Below, one piece after another: positions 19,074 through 28,186 of a DNA stretch of 64,000 bases. A program made the translations under genes and the position numbers. The stretch is from Alphaproteobacteria bacterium. GTDB taxonomy: Bacteria > Pseudomonadota > Alphaproteobacteria > Micavibrionales > Micavibrionaceae. The notes under the pieces are model-generated. The model saw only the letters and a list, made by a program, of their open reading frames with translations. It did no database searches and was not told the origin of the DNA. Each line of letters begins with the position of its first letter. The stretch's first letter is position 1. The stretch is from positions 338,582-402,581 of the forward strand of contig NZDE01000011.1 of the NCBI GenBank assembly GCA_002690045.1, in the 5' to 3' direction.

Positions 19074-19835
19074 ATGATCGCATATAAACCAAAATGCGTA
19101 TTGATAACTGGCGCGACGAGTGATTTTGGACGAAGCTTTGCGCATAAATTTGCAGCGCATAATGTGAAACTTGTTTTGCATGGTCGTAACCGCGACAAAT
19201 TACAAGCATTATCGAATGAACTAGATGTACACCACCATTTGATGGTGTTTGATTGCAATGATGAAGACAGTATTGTGAAAGCGTTCGATACACTCCCTGC
19301 CGAATTCCAAGATATTGACCTGCTGATTAACAATGCGGGCGGCGCGCTTGGTGGTGACCGTTTCCATGAAAGCCCATTAGATGATAGCCTCAATATGGTT
19401 GGCGCGAATATTACATCCCTCATCTCTATCTCGCACAAAGCACTTCAGTTAATGAGCAAGAATAAGCGCGGGCATATAATCAATATTGGGTCGATTGCGG
19501 GTAACTGGCCTTATCCAGGTGGCCATGTGTATTGCGCGAGCAAAGCATTTACACGCCAATTCTCCCTCGCCTTACGTGCAGATTTAGATGGCACAAATAT
19601 TCGTGTCACAAACATAGAACCGGGCATGACAGAAACTGAATTCTCATTAAAACGCTTTAAGGGGGATGCAAACAAGGCTGATGCGGTTTACGCAGGCGCC
19701 ACCCCGCTGCAAGCGGATGACATAGCCGAAACCGTTTATTGGTGCGCCACACAACCTGAACACGTCAACATTAATAGCCTTGAAATTATGCCGCAGCGTC
19801 AGAGTTTTGGCCCGCTCGCTGTAGAGCGCTCATAA
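19074..19835 (+). CDS. SDR-family oxidoreductase (YdfG-like)
   Basis: Short-chain dehydrogenase/reductase of 253 residues. The nucleotide-binding motif TGATSDFG is at residues 12-19 and HGRNRDKL (36-43) suggests NADP preference. NNAG is at 86-89, and the catalytic Ser140, Tyr153 and Lys157 lie in NIGSIAG and YCASKAF. The C-terminus (TPLQADDIAETVYWCATQP, then NINSLEIMPQRQSF) matches the YdfG/serine 3-dehydrogenase branch that oxidises 3-hydroxy acids. The exact substrate is inferred by resemblance only. The ATG follows gmhA by 29 bases on the same strand. Confidence 0.9.
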   Translation: MIAYKPKCVLITGATSDFGRSFAHKFAAHNVKLVLHGRNRDKLQALSNELDVHHHLMVFDCNDEDSIVKAFDTLPAEFQDIDLLINNAGGALGGDRFHESPLDDSLNMVGANITSLISISHKALQLMSKNKRGHIINIGSIAGNWPYPGGHVYCASKAFTRQFSLALRADLDGTNIRVTNIEPGMTETEFSLKRFKGDANKADAVYAGATPLQADDIAETVYWCATQPEHVNINSLEIMPQRQSFGPLAVERS

Positions 19836-19917
19836 TCAAATTTGACATATTCAAATTACATTGCTATGCTGCATTGCTTTATGAGTAACTTACAAAACGA
19901 GGTTAAATCTTAGAGCT

Positions 19918-20385
19918 ATGTCTTCCACAGAAAGCTATGCCCCAGCCACTAAAAACGTCCACCAATTAAGTAAAAAACTTTTCGCAGCTAAAATCCATCA
20001 CGAGCAAGATATCTATAAAGAGCAGTATCAAGCACATTTAGAAACATTCCTTAAAACAGGTGAGCGTGCATTATCACGTATGTTTAACAAGTTAAGTGAA
20101 GCAGACATCGTTCAGCATTATTATACGCAAACACCATGCACCAAAAACATCACACGCATATTCCCCTTGCATGAAGACACGCAAGCACCGTGGATTGCCA
20201 CAGAGACAGCTTGCGATGAGTTGGAGCTGAATTCAAAAGTGATATCTGACTTCCGTGAAGCACTAAATACGGCAAACATGGACTTAGAACTTGATCTTAT
20301 TGAAAAAGCACCTTCACGTAAAAATGCAAAGAAACAATATCACTTTTCGGTAAAGTTCACTGATTACAACGCGAATAGCTTGTAA
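19918..20385 (+). CDS. Hypothetical protein, 155 residues
   Basis: Not recognised. The product is soluble and mostly helical, with no signal peptide or membrane segment, and has a Lys/His-rich N-terminal half (KNVHQLSKKLFAAKIHHEQ). The ending ELDLIEKAPSRKNAKKQYHF then SVKFTDYNANSL suggests a beta finish. The AT-rich gap before it (82 bases) holds CGAGGT about 15 bases upstream of the ATG as the only ribosome-binding-site candidate. It converges with the DUF3137 gene, leaving only three bases between the stop codons. Confidence 0.6.
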   Translation: MSSTESYAPATKNVHQLSKKLFAAKIHHEQDIYKEQYQAHLETFLKTGERALSRMFNKLSEADIVQHYYTQTPCTKNITRIFPLHEDTQAPWIATETACDELELNSKVISDFREALNTANMDLELDLIEKAPSRKNAKKQYHFSVKFTDYNANSL

Positions 20386-20388
20386 ACG

Positions 20389-21360
20389 TCACGCAAACTG
20401 TCTTGTCGCGAGCTCCAATTCGTCGATAATTGAAAGAACTGAAACCAATTCGCGCTTCAATTCGATCAATGTTTCTATATTGGTTGCTTCGACATGGATG
20501 CTGGCGGGCTCAAAATGTTTTGCGTTACTCGGCAGCAGTAATAATAGACGTCCGTTGTAATATTCGGCGGACAATCTACCGCCGTCATATTCTTTGGACA
20601 AGGCAGTGAAGCTTTCAATGATTTTAGGATGGACTAAATAACGCGCCTCGACTTGGTCATTGGTATAAACGTCATAAATGTTTTCGAATTCTAATGAGAC
20701 TAAATCCGCGCGCTCTAAGCCTAGGCTCTTTTCGTTAAACCATTCAAAAAAGCCATGTTGATTAGGACGCAGTACCGTATGACCGAATATTTGTTTGGGA
20801 ACGTCTATTAGGAATACCAAGCCATCAAAGACTGTCGTGATGGTTTCATCATCGCCAGATTTACTTCTATATTTTAACTCGACTTCAGATAATTCAATCT
20901 TTGTGCCTTTATATTCGCCAAAGAAATAATCTTCACAATCATGTCGGTTATAACTCGGCACAATTTTTGATGCTTTTAGCGTATCGACAATAAGCTTTCC
21001 TTTTTCAATATAGTGTAAATTTCCAAGCGTTTTGGCGATTTGTGGCAAGATTTTCTTTTTATAGCTTTTAGCGTATTGGCGCTTAGGCTCACTCACCCAA
21101 TACCAGAGCAAGCCGAAAAATAAGATCGACACGCCAAAGCCGCCATCATCGCCGCCCCACTCACCAATCAGTAACATAAAATCAACAAAGCCCGTTATCG
21201 GCGCGCAAACACAGCTTATCGGTATAGCCAGTTTCTGCCTGCGTCTTAAGGCATGTAATTTCTCATGACGAATATTTTCTAGCGCCTCAAGCTCTGGCTT
21301 CACTTGCGCGGCAAGCGTTTCATCATCCATTTCTTTTAGCTGTGCTAAATCCGCGCTCAT
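20389..21360 (-). CDS. DUF3137 membrane protein
   Basis: 323 residues when started at 21360, where AAAGG lies 6 bases upstream; the open frame extends 12 codons further without a ribosome-binding site. An Arg-rich cytosolic segment is followed by two membrane helices (about 45-65 and 72-90: IPISCVCAPITGFVDFMLLI and GVSILFFGLLWYWV). A soluble domain follows. Its hallmark is SLEFENIYDVYTNDQVEARY followed by LVHPKIIESF, which is how the DUF3137 family is recognised. Another diagnostic region is VFDGLVFLIDVPKQIFGHTVL. The family is widespread in proteobacteria and its role is unknown. Gene orientation suggests it follows the 338-residue unknown gene upstream. Confidence 0.8.
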   Translation of the reverse strand: MSADLAQLKEMDDETLAAQVKPELEALENIRHEKLHALRRRQKLAIPISCVCAPITGFVDFMLLIGEWGGDDGGFGVSILFFGLLWYWVSEPKRQYAKSYKKKILPQIAKTLGNLHYIEKGKLIVDTLKASKIVPSYNRHDCEDYFFGEYKGTKIELSEVELKYRSKSGDDETITTVFDGLVFLIDVPKQIFGHTVLRPNQHGFFEWFNEKSLGLERADLVSLEFENIYDVYTNDQVEARYLVHPKIIESFTALSKEYDGGRLSAEYYNGRLLLLLPSNAKHFEPASIHVEATNIETLIELKRELVSVLSIIDELELATRQFA

Positions 21361-21444
21361 AGAAAACCTTTTGATAAATAAGAAAAAAGCACCCAAGCTA
21401 TAATGCGTGGATGCCCTTTAATAAAATACTAATGCGCCTAAAAT

Positions 21445-22461
21445 TTACGGCTTCTGCGTTAAGGCAACCAATTTTTTCATGCCTTTTAATGCGTCATCAC
21501 CGTCAGCATAATGAATCTGCAAGTCTGGCGCATATTGTTCCTTGGCAAGCTTGTTGAAATTAACCTGAATAGCCGTATCACCCGCTATATAAAAAGATGA
21601 GATTTGATCTGGACGTGCATAATATGTGCCTTTAGTATTATCAATTTTAACAAGCCCATCAACATTATCGAGTACGGCAGCCGCAAATTTATCGACTAAA
21701 CGCTTCGCATAAAGCTCTTCACGGCGGTACAAACGCGGAATTAAAACATTCATATCACCACCAAGATCTTTTATTAAGTCTTCGACGGGTCTATCGCCAC
21801 GCAGGCGGTTAAACAAGCGGTTCAAATATTCATTTTTATCCTTATTAATCGCATCAAATTCAACGACACGTAACGAAACACTTGAATTGCTAGTAAAACT
21901 AACATGTAATTCACTGGTTAGATTTGGATGCACAGAAATAATCTGTGACGTATCAAGCAAGGTGAAACCACCTTGGACAAAGCTTGTACTCGCCATGTCG
22001 GAAGAAATTTCAACCATATTAGGATTAACGCGCTTAATCGCATCAACAAGCTCTGTTGCCGTTTCAAGAGGTACATAAGATGTTTCAACGGTGTCCCCGC
22101 GCTGCGTCCCTGCAAGCAATGTCACATATTCACTGCCGTCATCAGGTTTTATAAATGTTTTAGATACAGAGATAACATCAACCGCAGCAGGGTTCACATA
22201 GTAATGTCCATAATCTTTTTTGCCCCAGTAAAATGGCATCTTAATAAACTCTATGCCTGCTTTACGTATATTGTCTGCAATGCTATCGCCGTCAACACCC
22301 CAGCTTTCACCGTTTAAACTTTGGGTACGCCCCTGACGCGCATCACTAAGATATAGGCCTTTTTGATGTTCATTTGTACAATCAATAAGCACTGCAACGT
22401 TTTCGACATCAACCATTAACGGCTTTTGGTCGTCATTTTTAATATTGGTGAATTTTGCCAT
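21445..22461 (-). CDS. Hypothetical protein, 338 residues
   Basis: Not recognised. The start at 22461 is favoured by GGGAAG just upstream; the frame is open 26 codons further but that stretch is Lys/Arg/Ile-rich and unlike coding sequence. It is soluble, with no signal peptide. The N-terminal half looks alpha/beta (VENVAVLIDCTNEHQKGLYL, FIKMPFYWGKKDYGHYYV, VISVSKTFIK). A central Ser/Thr-rich part follows (NPNMVEISSDMASTSFVQGG), then a helical segment (NEYLNRLFNRLRGDRPVEDL) and a beta-rich end. It lies between a DUF3137 gene and sucC, separated from sucC by a terminator, so it probably has its own promoter near 22470-22550. Confidence 0.65.
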   Translation of the reverse strand: MAKFTNIKNDDQKPLMVDVENVAVLIDCTNEHQKGLYLSDARQGRTQSLNGESWGVDGDSIADNIRKAGIEFIKMPFYWGKKDYGHYYVNPAAVDVISVSKTFIKPDDGSEYVTLLAGTQRGDTVETSYVPLETATELVDAIKRVNPNMVEISSDMASTSFVQGGFTLLDTSQIISVHPNLTSELHVSFTSNSSVSLRVVEFDAINKDKNEYLNRLFNRLRGDRPVEDLIKDLGGDMNVLIPRLYRREELYAKRLVDKFAAAVLDNVDGLVKIDNTKGTYYARPDQISSFYIAGDTAIQVNFNKLAKEQYAPDLQIHYADGDDALKGMKKLVALTQKP

Positions 22462-22551
22462 TTTCTTCCCATCCCTGATTTTTTTATTTTTTATAATGCG
22501 CCTTTTATAAAACGCCCAATACACCACGTCAAGTTGCAATGCCCCGTAAAT

Positions 22552-22585
22552 AAAAAAGGCTACCTAGTAAATAGGTAACCTTTTT
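22552..22585 (-). terminator. Intrinsic terminator after sucC
   Basis: Hairpin built on GGCTACCTA / TAGGTAACC with one internal mismatch, flanked by six A residues before it and five T residues after it. On the minus strand it ends in a T run 25 bases past the sucC stop codon, which fits sucC being the end of its transcript. Confidence 0.75.
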
Positions 22586-22609
22586 AAAATCTAGTTCTTT
22601 AAACCGTAA

Positions 22610-23812
22610 TTAAGCGGCTTTATTTGCACTTTTTGTTGCTTCAACAACTTTGCGTGCTGCATCATCAAGGTCATTCGCGGATATAACATCTAGGCCGCTT
22701 TCAGCGATAAGCTTTTTACCTTGCTCAACATTCGTACCCTCTAGGCGTACAACCAATGGCACGCTTAGGTTAACTTCTTTTGCCGCAGCGATAACGCCTT
22801 CCGCAATCACGTCACAACGCATGATACCGCCGAAGATATTCACCAAAATGCCTTCAACGTTTGGATCTGACAAAATGATTTTGAATGCAGTTGTCACGCG
22901 CTCTTTCGTTGCGCCGCCTCCAACATCCAAGAAGTTTGCAGGTTCGCCGCCATAAAGCTTGATGATGTCCATTGTTGACATCGCAAGACCTGCGCCGTTA
23001 ACCATACAGCCAATATTGCCATCTAGGCGGACATAAGAAAGTTCCCAGTCCTTAGCGATTTTCTCATTTGGATCTTCTTCAGTTTCATCGCGAAGCTCTG
23101 CAACATCCGCGTGGCGGAATAATGCATTTTCATCGAAGTTCATCTTCGCATCAAGCGCCATAACTTCTTCGTTCACCAAAATCATTGGGTTGATTTCAAC
23201 AATAGAGGCATCAAGCTCAACAAAACACTTATATAGGTTCATGAAGAATTTCACTGCGCTCTTAACTGCATTACCGCTTAGGCCAAGTGCAAATGCAAGC
23301 TTGCGCGCGTGGAAACCTGACATGCCTGTTGCTGGATCAATTGCTGTTTTAACAATTTTCTCAGGTGTTTTCTCTGCGACTTCTTCAATATCCATGCCGC
23401 CTTCGGTTGACACCATAAATGTCACGCGGCCTGTTTCGCGGTCAAGAACGACTGAGCAGTAATATTCTTTTTCAATATCCACGCCGTCTGTAACATAAAG
23501 GCGCTGAACTTCTTTACCTTCTGGGCCAGTTTGTTTTGTTACCAAAACTTTACCGACCATTGCTTCAGCAGCGTCTTTAACTTCCGCAGCAGACTTACAT
23601 AGGCGCACACCGCCCTTGCCTTCTGGGTTGTCCGTAAAGTGACCTGCACCACGACCACCCGCATGAATTTGCGCTTTTACTACATATAGCGGGCCTGGAA
23701 GTTGATCGACAGCTGCGACCGCTTCGTCCACGCTCATCGCCGCAATGCCCTTAGGCACAGCAACACCGAATCTCTCAAGTAATTCTTTAGCCTGATATTC
23801 ATGAATATTCAT
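22610..23812 (-). CDS. sucC: Succinate-CoA ligase (ADP-forming) beta subunit SucC
   Basis: ATP-grasp subunit of succinyl-CoA synthetase, which makes ATP/GTP and succinate in the TCA cycle. The 400-residue length is normal. It opens [20 protein letters not shown], carries [35 protein letters not shown] and [16 protein letters not shown], and ends with an Ala/Lys-rich tail. The partner sucD, almost always directly downstream, is absent: a terminator and an unrelated unknown gene follow instead. The alpha subunit must be elsewhere in the genome. Confidence 0.96.
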   Translation of the reverse strand: MNIHEYQAKELLERFGVAVPKGIAAMSVDEAVAAVDQLPGPLYVVKAQIHAGGRGAGHFTDNPEGKGGVRLCKSAAEVKDAAEAMVGKVLVTKQTGPEGKEVQRLYVTDGVDIEKEYYCSVVLDRETGRVTFMVSTEGGMDIEEVAEKTPEKIVKTAIDPATGMSGFHARKLAFALGLSGNAVKSAVKFFMNLYKCFVELDASIVEINPMILVNEEVMALDAKMNFDENALFRHADVAELRDETEEDPNEKIAKDWELSYVRLDGNIGCMVNGAGLAMSTMDIIKLYGGEPANFLDVGGGATKERVTTAFKIILSDPNVEGILVNIFGGIMRCDVIAEGVIAAAKEVNLSVPLVVRLEGTNVEQGKKLIAESGLDVISANDLDDAARKVVEATKSANKAA

Positions 23813-23989
23813 ATCTATAATACCTTTATGTTCACGTTTATTCGTAAAGTGCGTTTAAGCGGAAATGACTTTAGCATTAATTGATTAAAAGAAAAACCCC
23901 GTTCCCCGCGCTTATGCAACGTTTTTATTGGCATAGTACCGCCTAAAAAATGCGCACCACAGCATTTTGCTATGCACAAAAAATAATTG

Positions 23990-24018
23990 TTGCATAACTT
24001 TTGTAATTAGTATATATT
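23990..24018 (+). promoter_or_regulatory. Candidate promoter for the 209-residue unknown gene
   Basis: TTGCAT (23990-23995), 17 bases, then TATATT (24013-24018) in the otherwise featureless 252-base gap between the divergent sucC and the next gene. The -10 is close to consensus, the -35 matches only in its first three bases. Confidence 0.35.
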
Positions 24019-24064
24019 CAAACACAGGATGAGGAAATTTTAAGCATCCGGAAAGTAGAAAAAA

Positions 24065-24694
24065 ATGAATACATTAAACACACGAAACAAAAAAGGGTTT
24101 ATCCAGACAAGCGATGATCTATCGGTCGCGTTTAAGGACAACATGTATTTCGGTGTCGAGAAAAACGAAGGTAAGCGCGGTATGGAACGTATACACCACA
24201 ATGCATACGCTATTACCGGTTACTTCCAGAAAGACCGTCATGATGCGAAAGCAGCGGCATTTCTGGCACGCTCAGAGCGTTACAACTATGCATTGAAGCA
24301 GGCTTGGTCTAATGCGAGCAATAAATCAATTTTCGAAAATATTGCGGACACAGCCAAAGGCCTTGTGGCAACAGCGACGGCATCCGTTAAAAACCTTGTT
24401 GGTGCGATTGATGAAACAATCACCGCTGGCGTTGTTAAGCTGAAATCAGGCTTTAATGACTTGGTTGAATCTGGCGCTGAAATGGTTGAAAACGGTTATG
24501 ACGCAATTTTTGCACCAAGTGGTTATAAATATGACTTTGGTACACCTGCACTAGCCTATAATTATATGCCTGCAATACGCGGTGTTGCACAGCTTAATGG
24601 GAATAGTATAGCAAGCAACCTCATGTTGCCAGTAACTTTAACACCACAAGCGCCGACACCGGCACTTCCTGCGCCTACTCCGCGCATGGCTTAA
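24065..24694 (+). CDS. Hypothetical protein, 209 residues, amphipathic-helix rich
   Basis: Not recognised. It has no N-terminal signal peptide. The N-terminal 75 residues are charged (KKGFIQTSDDLSVAFKDNMY). Residues about 85-145 form long Ala/Val/Gly-rich amphipathic helices (IADTAKGLVATATASVKNLV, ETITAGVVKLKSGFNDLVES). The C-terminus is Pro-rich (PQAPTPALPAPTPRMA). GGAAAG precedes the ATG. A strong terminator follows at once, so it is monocistronic. It starts a run of four same-strand genes ending in two peptidoglycan hydrolases, which hints at, but does not prove, a link to cell-wall work. Confidence 0.65.
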   Translation: MNTLNTRNKKGFIQTSDDLSVAFKDNMYFGVEKNEGKRGMERIHHNAYAITGYFQKDRHDAKAAAFLARSERYNYALKQAWSNASNKSIFENIADTAKGLVATATASVKNLVGAIDETITAGVVKLKSGFNDLVESGAEMVENGYDAIFAPSGYKYDFGTPALAYNYMPAIRGVAQLNGNSIASNLMLPVTLTPQAPTPALPAPTPRMA

Positions 24695-24723
24695 ACAAGT
24701 TTTTTTAGTCTCTATGACCTGTA

Positions 24724-24753
24724 CGCCCGATATTCATTATCGGGCGTTTTTTT
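24724..24753 (+). terminator. Intrinsic terminator
   Basis: Perfect 9-base stem CGCCCGATA / TATCGGGCG (24724-24732 with 24738-24746), 5-base loop, then seven T residues. It closes the transcript of the 209-residue protein. Confidence 0.9.
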
Positions 24754-24805
24754 ATTTAATTACTGAACATTACCACTCATTAACCATAACTTAAGTTATG
24801 TCTCA

Positions 24806-24811
24806 TATAAT
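24806..24811 (+). promoter_or_regulatory. Perfect TATAAT -10 element immediately before a start codon
   Basis: TATAAT ends 6 bases before the ATG at 24818, so transcription starting at the usual distance would begin on or next to the ATG. No ribosome-binding site is seen for that ATG. This suggests a leaderless transcript. No good -35 was found (nearest TTAACC, 20 bases away). Confidence 0.45.
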
Positions 24812-24817
24812 CTACGC

Positions 24818-26077
24818 ATGGTATTGCACATTAGTGATGAACATAAAGAGCAGCTAAAAGATGAACTCATGAATGCGTTTTCATATACGCACCTTGACCC
24901 TGATGAAGTTCATCAAGACGATTTGCATGCATATGACGAAGATTTAAACGAGACCGACCTATCACATGTTTTCATTCAACATGGTTCACACAAAAAAGGT
25001 ATAAAAGAACAAAGCTATTCTAGCCAAAGCGTGAATGGTAGCTTCTCGACAAGCAAGCAAGATAAAACTTCGTCAGGATCAGACCAGTTCCTAGCTACGC
25101 GCAATGCTATGAACAGCTATCGTGATATGGCGCTTAATAACATGACTAATTCCGTTAAGGACCTATTTAATTTAGGTGAAAGCTTCTCCATGGATTTATC
25201 ACAATCCATCGCGGCAATTAGCCGCTATACAGCAAGCGATGTAAGCAAAGAGGAAACCAGCGTAGCAAGTGCACAAGCATCGGAAGGTCTTAATTCAGAA
25301 ATAAATCACAGCCTTGATAATGGTTTTGAGGAAACGCTTGATAATGCTTTGCGTAATGATGATGGAAGCTTGATGACTAAAGAGCAAAAAGTCATTTTTG
25401 AAGATGAGAATAGCATGTGTCTAATGCCAACTTTTGATGAGCTAGAAGACACACACACGAACGCTGAACAAATAATTCAATATGAGCAGAAATTGGCTGA
25501 TCCCGAGCTACGCGCAACAATAACAACATCTGACCTTCCACAAGAAATTATTGAGCAAATTAAAGCTGACCGGCTGAATAGTATGTTTACAGAAACATGG
25601 AATGAGCGTCAGGAGCTGTTTAGTAACATTGCTGAAACCCATGGCATTACAGCGACTGAAGACAAAACAGCCTATGAAGTTTATCAAGAAGCCCGCAATA
25701 ACGGTAAGCTTGATTTAGATACAATTAAAGCTATAGATGATAATATGATGGCGGCAAACGCTTCGTATGAAGCTGCATTTGATGCACAGTGGGAACAAGA
25801 AAAAGAACGTCATATGCAGGCGGCTATCGACCATAAGCTCGCCGAAATTGAACAAAATGGTGGTGTTTATATACCTGAAACTAACATAAATAAAGCCAAT
25901 CTAGATGAATATGGACGCATCATTGACGAATTCAAGCAAGAGAACACTGTAAACCTTGACGACATTAAAACCCCGCTCATCTCGCAAAATGGTAGCGCAA
26001 CTGCACAAGAAGAGCCAATTACTTCTCCTGAATTGACGAACCCTCCACCCGTCATCAAACAAGATCTAGCCATTTAA
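24818..26077 (+). CDS. Hypothetical acidic protein, 419 residues
   Basis: Not recognised. It is strongly acidic and probably largely helical, with no signal peptide or membrane helix. The first 65 residues are Asp/His/Glu-rich (HLDPDEVHQDDLHAYDEDLN), followed by a Ser/Lys-rich linker. The middle has short amphipathic helices (NSVKDLFNLGESFSMDLSQS) and the end is coiled-coil-like (AFDAQWEQEKERHMQAAIDH), then a Pro-rich tail. The ATG at 24818 has no ribosome-binding site but sits just after a perfect -10 box. An internal Met 17 codons later is the alternative start. It precedes the lytic transglycosylase gene by 99 bases on the same strand. Confidence 0.65.
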   Translation: MVLHISDEHKEQLKDELMNAFSYTHLDPDEVHQDDLHAYDEDLNETDLSHVFIQHGSHKKGIKEQSYSSQSVNGSFSTSKQDKTSSGSDQFLATRNAMNSYRDMALNNMTNSVKDLFNLGESFSMDLSQSIAAISRYTASDVSKEETSVASAQASEGLNSEINHSLDNGFEETLDNALRNDDGSLMTKEQKVIFEDENSMCLMPTFDELEDTHTNAEQIIQYEQKLADPELRATITTSDLPQEIIEQIKADRLNSMFTETWNERQELFSNIAETHGITATEDKTAYEVYQEARNNGKLDLDTIKAIDDNMMAANASYEAAFDAQWEQEKERHMQAAIDHKLAEIEQNGGVYIPETNINKANLDEYGRIIDEFKQENTVNLDDIKTPLISQNGSATAQEEPITSPELTNPPPVIKQDLAI

Positions 26078-26176
26078 ATAGTTTTCACTATAAATAAGCG
26101 CATTTTTTTTGCATATTTTCTATAACAATGGTAGTATCAGGTTGTTCAAGTAATAAAGAGTAAGAGGTTTATAGCC

Positions 26177-27232
26177 ATGCGGCACACTACACCATCGAAC
26201 TATCAAAGTGAATTTGGGCGTATTGCCCCTTCTGAAAAGAACGGTGAAGGCAAAGCGGGCAAAGATAAAGACGCAGATAAAGTTCATAATGAATACGTGA
26301 ACAATGGTGAACTTACACAGTCACAATTACAGCGCTTATTTTACCGTCGTCAGATGCTTATTTCTAAAGGACGTTATCATTTGAACTATATGGCTCTGTT
26401 AGAGCTTTCGCGTCAAGATTCTGAATTTGACGCGGGCAGCACCGGCGACATTCTGGATTTGGCTGACCGTGCACTGTTGGATGACTTTGTGCATGACCGC
26501 ACAATTGGTCTGCGTAATTACGGTGAATTTGACCGCCCTGTTCACGCCAATATTAAATCAACATATCGCTATGAAAATTTTGACCCTGATGCCAAGGATC
26601 TTTTGAGCTCTATTGAGAGTGCTGAAAAAAGAACAGGCATTTCTAAATCTTATCTGGTTGACCTTGCTTATAAAGAAAGTAGCTTTGGCGTCCATATGGA
26701 AGCATCAACCAGTTCAGCTTGCGGCGCGTATCAGTTCCTAAATGACACATGGCTTCGTATGGTTAAACAATGCGGCGCAGAAATTGGCCTTGGCCATTAT
26801 GCGGATATTATTGATACATCAGGTAAATATGCCGACGTTATTAATGAAGATTTTAAACAAAAGATTCTCGACCTTCGTTTTAACCACGATGTATCATCAT
26901 ATATGGCAGCGCGATTCACAGAAGGCAATAAACGCTCCCTCGAAAGCGCCTTTCCCGGACGTGAAATTAGCAACACAGACCTGTATATGGCACACTTCTT
27001 AGGCGCGGGTGATGCAATTAGCTTTATTCGTCAAATGGAAGAAAACCCTTCACAGATTGCTGCAGGTAAATTCCCACGTGCAGCAAACTCCAATAAATGG
27101 GTGTTTTATAACAACAATACAGGCTTATCTTTTGATGCTGTTTATTCACGTTTCGAACGTGATTTTGAAGGAAACCGCCCAATTAACACATCAATCCTTG
27201 CGGACAGAGATCATTTAAAATCAGTTAGTTAG
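26177..27232 (+). CDS. SLT-type lytic transglycosylase-like protein
   Basis: Predicted to cleave the glycan strands of peptidoglycan. The 351-residue product has a charged N-terminal half with no obvious signal peptide, then a lysozyme-like SLT domain from about residue 145. The catalytic Glu167 is in LAYKESSFG, followed by the substrate-cleft motif SSACGAYQFLNDTWL and the C-terminal YMAHFLGAGDAISFIRQMEE. AAGAGG lies 9 bases before the ATG. The C-terminal half is recognisably related to the protein at 34695-35675 (both have YM-HFLG...FI--and a following FY motif). The lack of a signal peptide is odd for a wall enzyme: export may be by a non-Sec route, or release may need lysis. Confidence 0.82.
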   Translation: MRHTTPSNYQSEFGRIAPSEKNGEGKAGKDKDADKVHNEYVNNGELTQSQLQRLFYRRQMLISKGRYHLNYMALLELSRQDSEFDAGSTGDILDLADRALLDDFVHDRTIGLRNYGEFDRPVHANIKSTYRYENFDPDAKDLLSSIESAEKRTGISKSYLVDLAYKESSFGVHMEASTSSACGAYQFLNDTWLRMVKQCGAEIGLGHYADIIDTSGKYADVINEDFKQKILDLRFNHDVSSYMAARFTEGNKRSLESAFPGREISNTDLYMAHFLGAGDAISFIRQMEENPSQIAAGKFPRAANSNKWVFYNNNTGLSFDAVYSRFERDFEGNRPINTSILADRDHLKSVS

Positions 27233-27241
27233 AACTGTTTT

Positions 27242-27271
27242 TTGACGGTTAACCCTTTATTTATATATAAT
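27242..27271 (+). promoter_or_regulatory. Strong sigma-70-like promoter for the GH108 gene
   Basis: TTGACG (27242-27247), 18 bases, then a perfect TATAAT (27266-27271), 43 bases before the start codon at 27314. This is the best promoter match seen in the window. It shows the muramidase gene can be transcribed independently of the upstream transglycosylase gene. Confidence 0.72.
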
Positions 27272-27313
27272 AGTGTATAACTATATGTATATAAAGACAT
27301 GTAAGAGGTTAAT

Positions 27314-28186
27314 TTGGAACACGCAGGTTCAAGCAATTCATCAGAGAAACGGCACGGCATGCATATGCTGGGGCATGGCTTGGAAGCGACAAGTATTCCT
27401 GAAAACCAACGTCACTTTATAATGGCGGCAGAACGCCAAAAAGAAGAAAACGAAAAAGACAATAAACACAAATTAATGGTTGGCTTGTTGGCTGATGTGT
27501 TTATGGGCAACGCCCTAAACAACGCCAATAACAATCCACAATTTGATTTAATCGGCATATTACAGAATTTCTGGGACTTTCTTACTGGCAATGAAGGCGA
27601 CGACCTTCCTACCCGCGAACGTATCGACCAAGCAAGCGCACGCTTCGGTACGCCAACATATGATGAGTTAGATGGCATTATTTCAACTGGCAATGCGAAT
27701 TTTGATACCGCGGTTGAATTTGTTTTAGAACGTGAAGGCTATCTTAGCAATCATTCCCATGATCGCGGCGGCCTTACGAAATATGGCATTTCACAAAATG
27801 CTAATCCTGATATAGACGTTGCGAACCTTACGCGCGAAGATGCCATTGCAATTTATAAAGACCGTTATTGGGATGCTATCGGCGCAGATAATATGGACAT
27901 GTCGACAGCGCTAGTTGCTTTTGACGCATCTGTAAATCATGGCGCGGGTACAGCGCAGCGTATGCTTAATGAAACGGGCGGTAAAATTGACAGCATGCTT
28001 GAATGGCGCATGGATTATTACGATAAAATCGTTGATAACGACAGCAGCCAGTCTGTTTTCCTTGCTGGCTGGCGTAACCGCATCGGACACCTTGCCGATG
28101 AACTGAACGAGATGAGCAACGATAGTGAAATGACGCAAACGGCTTCTGTATATAAACCAAGCACATCTATTCTATCTATGTCTTAA
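27314..28186 (+). CDS. Glycoside hydrolase family 108 N-acetylmuramidase (endolysin-like)
   Basis: 290-residue predicted lysozyme-type peptidoglycan hydrolase. The TTG at 27314 is taken as start because AGAGG lies 5 bases upstream; a Met at codon 16 is the alternative. Residues 1-125 are a charged, low-complexity N-terminal part with one moderately hydrophobic helix (LMVGLLADVFMGNAL). The catalytic domain follows: FVLEREGYLSNHSHDRGGLT with the likely catalytic Glu141, then KYGIS, ATG-free core segments IAIYKDRYWDAIGAD, and the C-terminal peptidoglycan-binding-like ALVAFDASVNHGAGTAQRML. GH108 enzymes are mostly phage endolysins, but no other phage gene lies nearby. The stop codon overlaps the convergent ABC transporter stop by four bases. 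Confidence 0.87.
   Translation: MEHAGSSNSSEKRHGMHMLGHGLEATSIPENQRHFIMAAERQKEENEKDNKHKLMVGLLADVFMGNALNNANNNPQFDLIGILQNFWDFLTGNEGDDLPTRERIDQASARFGTPTYDELDGIISTGNANFDTAVEFVLEREGYLSNHSHDRGGLTKYGISQNANPDIDVANLTREDAIAIYKDRYWDAIGADNMDMSTALVAFDASVNHGAGTAQRMLNETGGKIDSMLEWRMDYYDKIVDNDSSQSVFLAGWRNRIGHLADELNEMSNDSEMTQTASVYKPSTSILSMS

Noticed and set aside
24065-28186. Prophage or gene-transfer-agent remnant
   Set aside because: A GH108 endolysin-like gene is present, but no capsid, terminase, portal, tail, integrase or attachment site was found nearby.
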